In this document: positions 62,341 through 64,000 of the stretch, piece after piece
Layout of the letters: each line of letters begins with the position of its first letter
How positions within the stretch are numbered: the first letter of the stretch is position 1
Assembly (NCBI GenBank): GCA_910578815.1
Contig: CAJTSE010000010.1
Location: 1-64,000, forward strand
Reading direction: 5' to 3'
DNA length: 64,000 nt
DNA from: an uncultured Acetatifactor sp.
GTDB taxonomy: Bacteria > Bacillota > Clostridia > Lachnospirales > Lachnospiraceae
Notes under the pieces: generated by a model
Databases searched by the model: none
What the model was told of the DNA's origin: nothing
The model's input: only the letters and a program-made list of their open reading frames with translations
Made by a program: the position numbers and the translations under genes

Positions 62341-63546
62341 TCACTTTTCTTCACTCTGACTGTAATACGCCGTTACCTTCCTGACTGCCCGGATGACATC
62401 CGCTGCATCCTCGTCTGTCAGGGAATAGTAAAGGGGAATACTCATCACTTCCTGGTAATACTTCTCCGCATTGGGACACAGGCCTCTCTCATATCCCAGC
62501 TTCTCGTAATAGGAGTGCCAGTAAACCGGGAGATAATGCACTTGTGGACAAGTATTTTCAGCATAAAGCGCATCAAAGAACTGCCTTCTGTCGCACCTCA
62601 GTCTGCTCAGCTCCAGCCTGATAATATACAAATGCCTTGTGGTATCCGATTCCGGTATTTCCCGCTGAATAAGGATCTCCGGCATATCTTCAAAAGCCCT
62701 GTCATACATCTTCACAATTTCTTTCCTACGGGCAGAAAAGGCCGGCAGCTTCTTTATCTGATTCAGCAGCAAAGCCGCCTGAAAATCCGTCATGCGATAG
62801 TTATACCCCAGCTCCACCTGCTCATTATACCAGGCTGCATCCGTAGGATGCACCATCTCATCCTGATTCCTGGTAATACCGTGGGTGCGTACCCGCATCA
62901 GTTTTCGGTACAGACCTTCATCGTTCGTGGTGATGGCTCCACCCTCCCCTGCCGTAACGGTCTTCACCGGATGAAAGCTGAAGCAGGTCATATCCGCAAT
63001 GCCGCCTATTGGCTTCCCTTTATATTTTGTACCGATGGCGTGAGCTGCATCCTCAATCAAAAGCAGGCCATACTTTTCACAGATCGCACGGAGGGCGTCA
63101 TGCTCTACCGACTGTCCCGTAAAATCAACCGCCACAATTCCCTTTGTTCGCGGAGTAATCAGTTTTTCCACGGATTCCGGATCAATATTATAGGTATCCG
63201 GTCTGATGTCCGCAAATACAGGCTTCGCTCCACAGTAAAGCACACAGTTGGCAGAAGCCGCAAAAGTAATGGAGCTGACAATCACCTCGTCTCCCTCTTT
63301 AAAGCCGGCGGCCAAAGCCGCCAGATGAAGGGCCGCCGTGCCGTTGGCCACCACCACCGCATACCTGGCTCCGGTGAGCTTGCAAAGCTCCTGTTCCAGC
63401 TCCTGAACCTTGGGGCCGCATGTAATCAGATCACTCTTTAATACCTCCGCTACCGCATCTATATCATCCTGCTCAATACACTGCCTTCCGTAATAAATCG
63501 GCTTTTCCCTCACAGGGGTGCCGCCAAATATTGCCAATTCCTCCAT
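62341..63546 (-). CDS. pseC: UDP-4-amino-4,6-dideoxy-N-acetyl-altrosamine transaminase
   Basis: Second step of pseudaminic acid synthesis; PLP enzyme of 401 residues. Motifs fit the PseC subgroup: VANGTAALHLAALA, SSITFAASANCVLY, DIRPDTYNIDPESVEKLI, VAVDFTGQSVEHDALR, EDAAHAIGTKYKGKPIGG, CFSFHPVKTVTAGEGG (PLP Lys) and GYNYRMTDFQAALLL. AGGAGG is six bases before ATG. Its substrate would come from PseB, which is not in the window. Confidence 0.88.
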   Translation of the reverse strand: MEELAIFGGTPVREKPIYYGRQCIEQDDIDAVAEVLKSDLITCGPKVQELEQELCKLTGARYAVVVANGTAALHLAALAAGFKEGDEVIVSSITFAASANCVLYCGAKPVFADIRPDTYNIDPESVEKLITPRTKGIVAVDFTGQSVEHDALRAICEKYGLLLIEDAAHAIGTKYKGKPIGGIADMTCFSFHPVKTVTAGEGGAITTNDEGLYRKLMRVRTHGITRNQDEMVHPTDAAWYNEQVELGYNYRMTDFQAALLLNQIKKLPAFSARRKEIVKMYDRAFEDMPEILIQREIPESDTTRHLYIIRLELSRLRCDRRQFFDALYAENTCPQVHYLPVYWHSYYEKLGYERGLCPNAEKYYQEVMSIPLYYSLTDEDAADVIRAVRKVTAYYSQSEEK

Positions 63547-63689
63547 TTAGATCCTCCTGCCCTTCCACAGCCCGAAAGCCGCAGCTCACATATTTTATCC
63601 TGTTCTATAGTTTAACAGGAATCCCCTTTTGTTACAAGGAAAATAATACCTGATTTATCCTTAATTTTTTCTGTAGAGCTCACTCTAAA

Positions 63690-63830
63690 TCATTTTCCTG
63701 TTCGTTGCAAGTCCCGTTTTACATTGCCTTTTCTTTTATATTCACATCCTTCTGGCACATCACGGAGCAGAGGAAACGTGAAAGGCAAATACCGGGGCAT
63801 ATGCTTTTTGGTATGTATTTCACCAGTCAT
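63690..63830 (-). CDS. small open frame, 46 residues, function unknown
   Basis: ATG at 63830 has a strong ribosome site (GGAAGGAG, six to seven bases upstream). The product begins MTGEIHTKKHMPRYLPF and ends in a basic segment (EYKRKGNVKRDLQRTGK). It has no membrane helix and I do not recognise it. A TATAAT lies 37 nt upstream. It may be a real small protein or the remnant of a decayed gene. It precedes pseC by 143 nt. Confidence 0.4.
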   Translation of the reverse strand: MTGEIHTKKHMPRYLPFTFPLLRDVPEGCEYKRKGNVKRDLQRTGK

Positions 63831-63866
63831 AAATAACTCCTTCCCAACAGACATACTTCATTGTCT

Positions 63867-63900
63867 ATTATATTGGAGTCAGTGACAGGATTAAATCCTG
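63867..63900 (-). promoter_or_regulatory. promoter-like site and palindrome before the small frame
   Basis: TATAAT on the minus strand (63867-63872); the -35 at 17 nt is TTTAAT and lies inside the palindrome CAGGATTAAATCCTG (63886-63900), which could be an operator. Confidence 0.4.
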
Positions 63901-63964
63901 CAGGGATGTAGAAACTAGAATGTTTTTGGCATTTAAAATATAAAATTTTGTATTATGTTTTTTG

Positions 63965-63993
63965 TTGATAATCAGAATTGCATATGTTATAAT
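63965..63993 (+). promoter_or_regulatory. sigma-A promoter pointing out of the window
   Basis: TTGATA (63965-63970), 17 nt, TGTTATAAT with TATAAT at 63988-63993. It implies a plus-strand gene just beyond base 64000. Confidence 0.75.
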
Positions 63994-64000
63994 ATCATCA

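Larger units (their letters stand above)
63547..64000. other. right-edge intergenic region
   Basis: Contains an inverted repeat CCTGTT-N9-AACAGG (63599-63619) ahead of pseC, a 46-codon open frame (63690-63830, listed separately) with its own promoter-like elements, a CAGGAT-TAA-ATCCTG palindrome (63886-63900), and a plus-strand promoter that fires out of the window. I find no good promoter directly before pseC. Confidence 0.5.

Overview
The window looks like a spore-forming member of the Lachnospiraceae (Clostridia, Firmicutes). It carries PdaA (spore cortex delta-lactam enzyme) and a Csp-type germination subtilase, AGGAGG-type ribosome sites, sigma-A promoters, and Gram-positive envelope enzymes (LCP ligase, GH25 lysozymes, HtrA with a membrane anchor). 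I cannot name the species. Nearly everything is transcribed on the minus strand; only three large genes (27.6-30.1, 42.7-44.1 and 56.6-58.1 kb) run on the plus strand. I see no rRNA, tRNA, CRISPR array or insertion sequence.

Layout by coordinate. 0-15 kb is housekeeping and sporulation: guaA, an APH-like kinase, pdaA, an ABC-F ATPase, an acyltransferase-like protein, a Csp protease, a stand-alone FakA C-terminal domain, a histidine phosphatase, a ZIP transporter, a P1B ATPase with its separate HMA chaperone under an ArsR-type operator, and a ClpX with an acidic N-terminal extension. 15-23 kb holds a coiled-coil protein, HtrA, glmS coupled to a glycosyltransferase, an LCP ligase and an initiating polyprenyl-phosphate sugar transferase. 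23-39 kb is a cell-wall glycopolymer locus: GT2 enzymes, phosphoglucomutase, a methyltransferase-kinase fusion, Wzt/Wzm-type ABC exporter, RfbC, RfbA, RfbB and a GH25 protein. 39-44 kb is a divergent pair of membrane proteins with tandem-repeat acidic N-terminal tails. 44-63.5 kb is a decoration locus: membrane proteins, RffA/WecE aminotransferase, GtrB- and GtrII-like glycosylation proteins, PseG, a PseI-formyltransferase fusion, PseF, an ABC flippase, two paralogous multi-membrane proteins around an SGNH hydrolase, a PseH-like acetyltransferase and PseC.

How it may work together (inference): PgcA and RfbA/RfbB make dTDP-4-keto-6-deoxyglucose, which RfbC takes toward rhamnose and RffA toward dTDP-Fuc4N. 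PseC/H/G/I/F make a CMP-pseudaminic-acid-type sugar, possibly N-formylated. The polyprenyl-phosphate transferase and GT2 enzymes build a lipid-linked polymer, which the methyltransferase-kinase may cap and Wzt/Wzm export. Polyprenyl-linked side sugars are flipped and added outside by GtrII/GT-C-like proteins, and the LCP ligase joins the product to peptidoglycan. PseB and RfbD are not in the window.

The least expected signals are non-coding or architectural. A family of multi-hairpin 5' leaders shares a conserved ATTAAC linker and has stems that change in a compensatory way. A hairpin-plus-Shine-Dalgarno cassette is shared by unrelated genes. PseI is fused to a formyltransferase. An SGNH protein has lost its catalytic motif. 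Two divergent proteins have acidic repeat tails predicted to lie in the cytoplasm.
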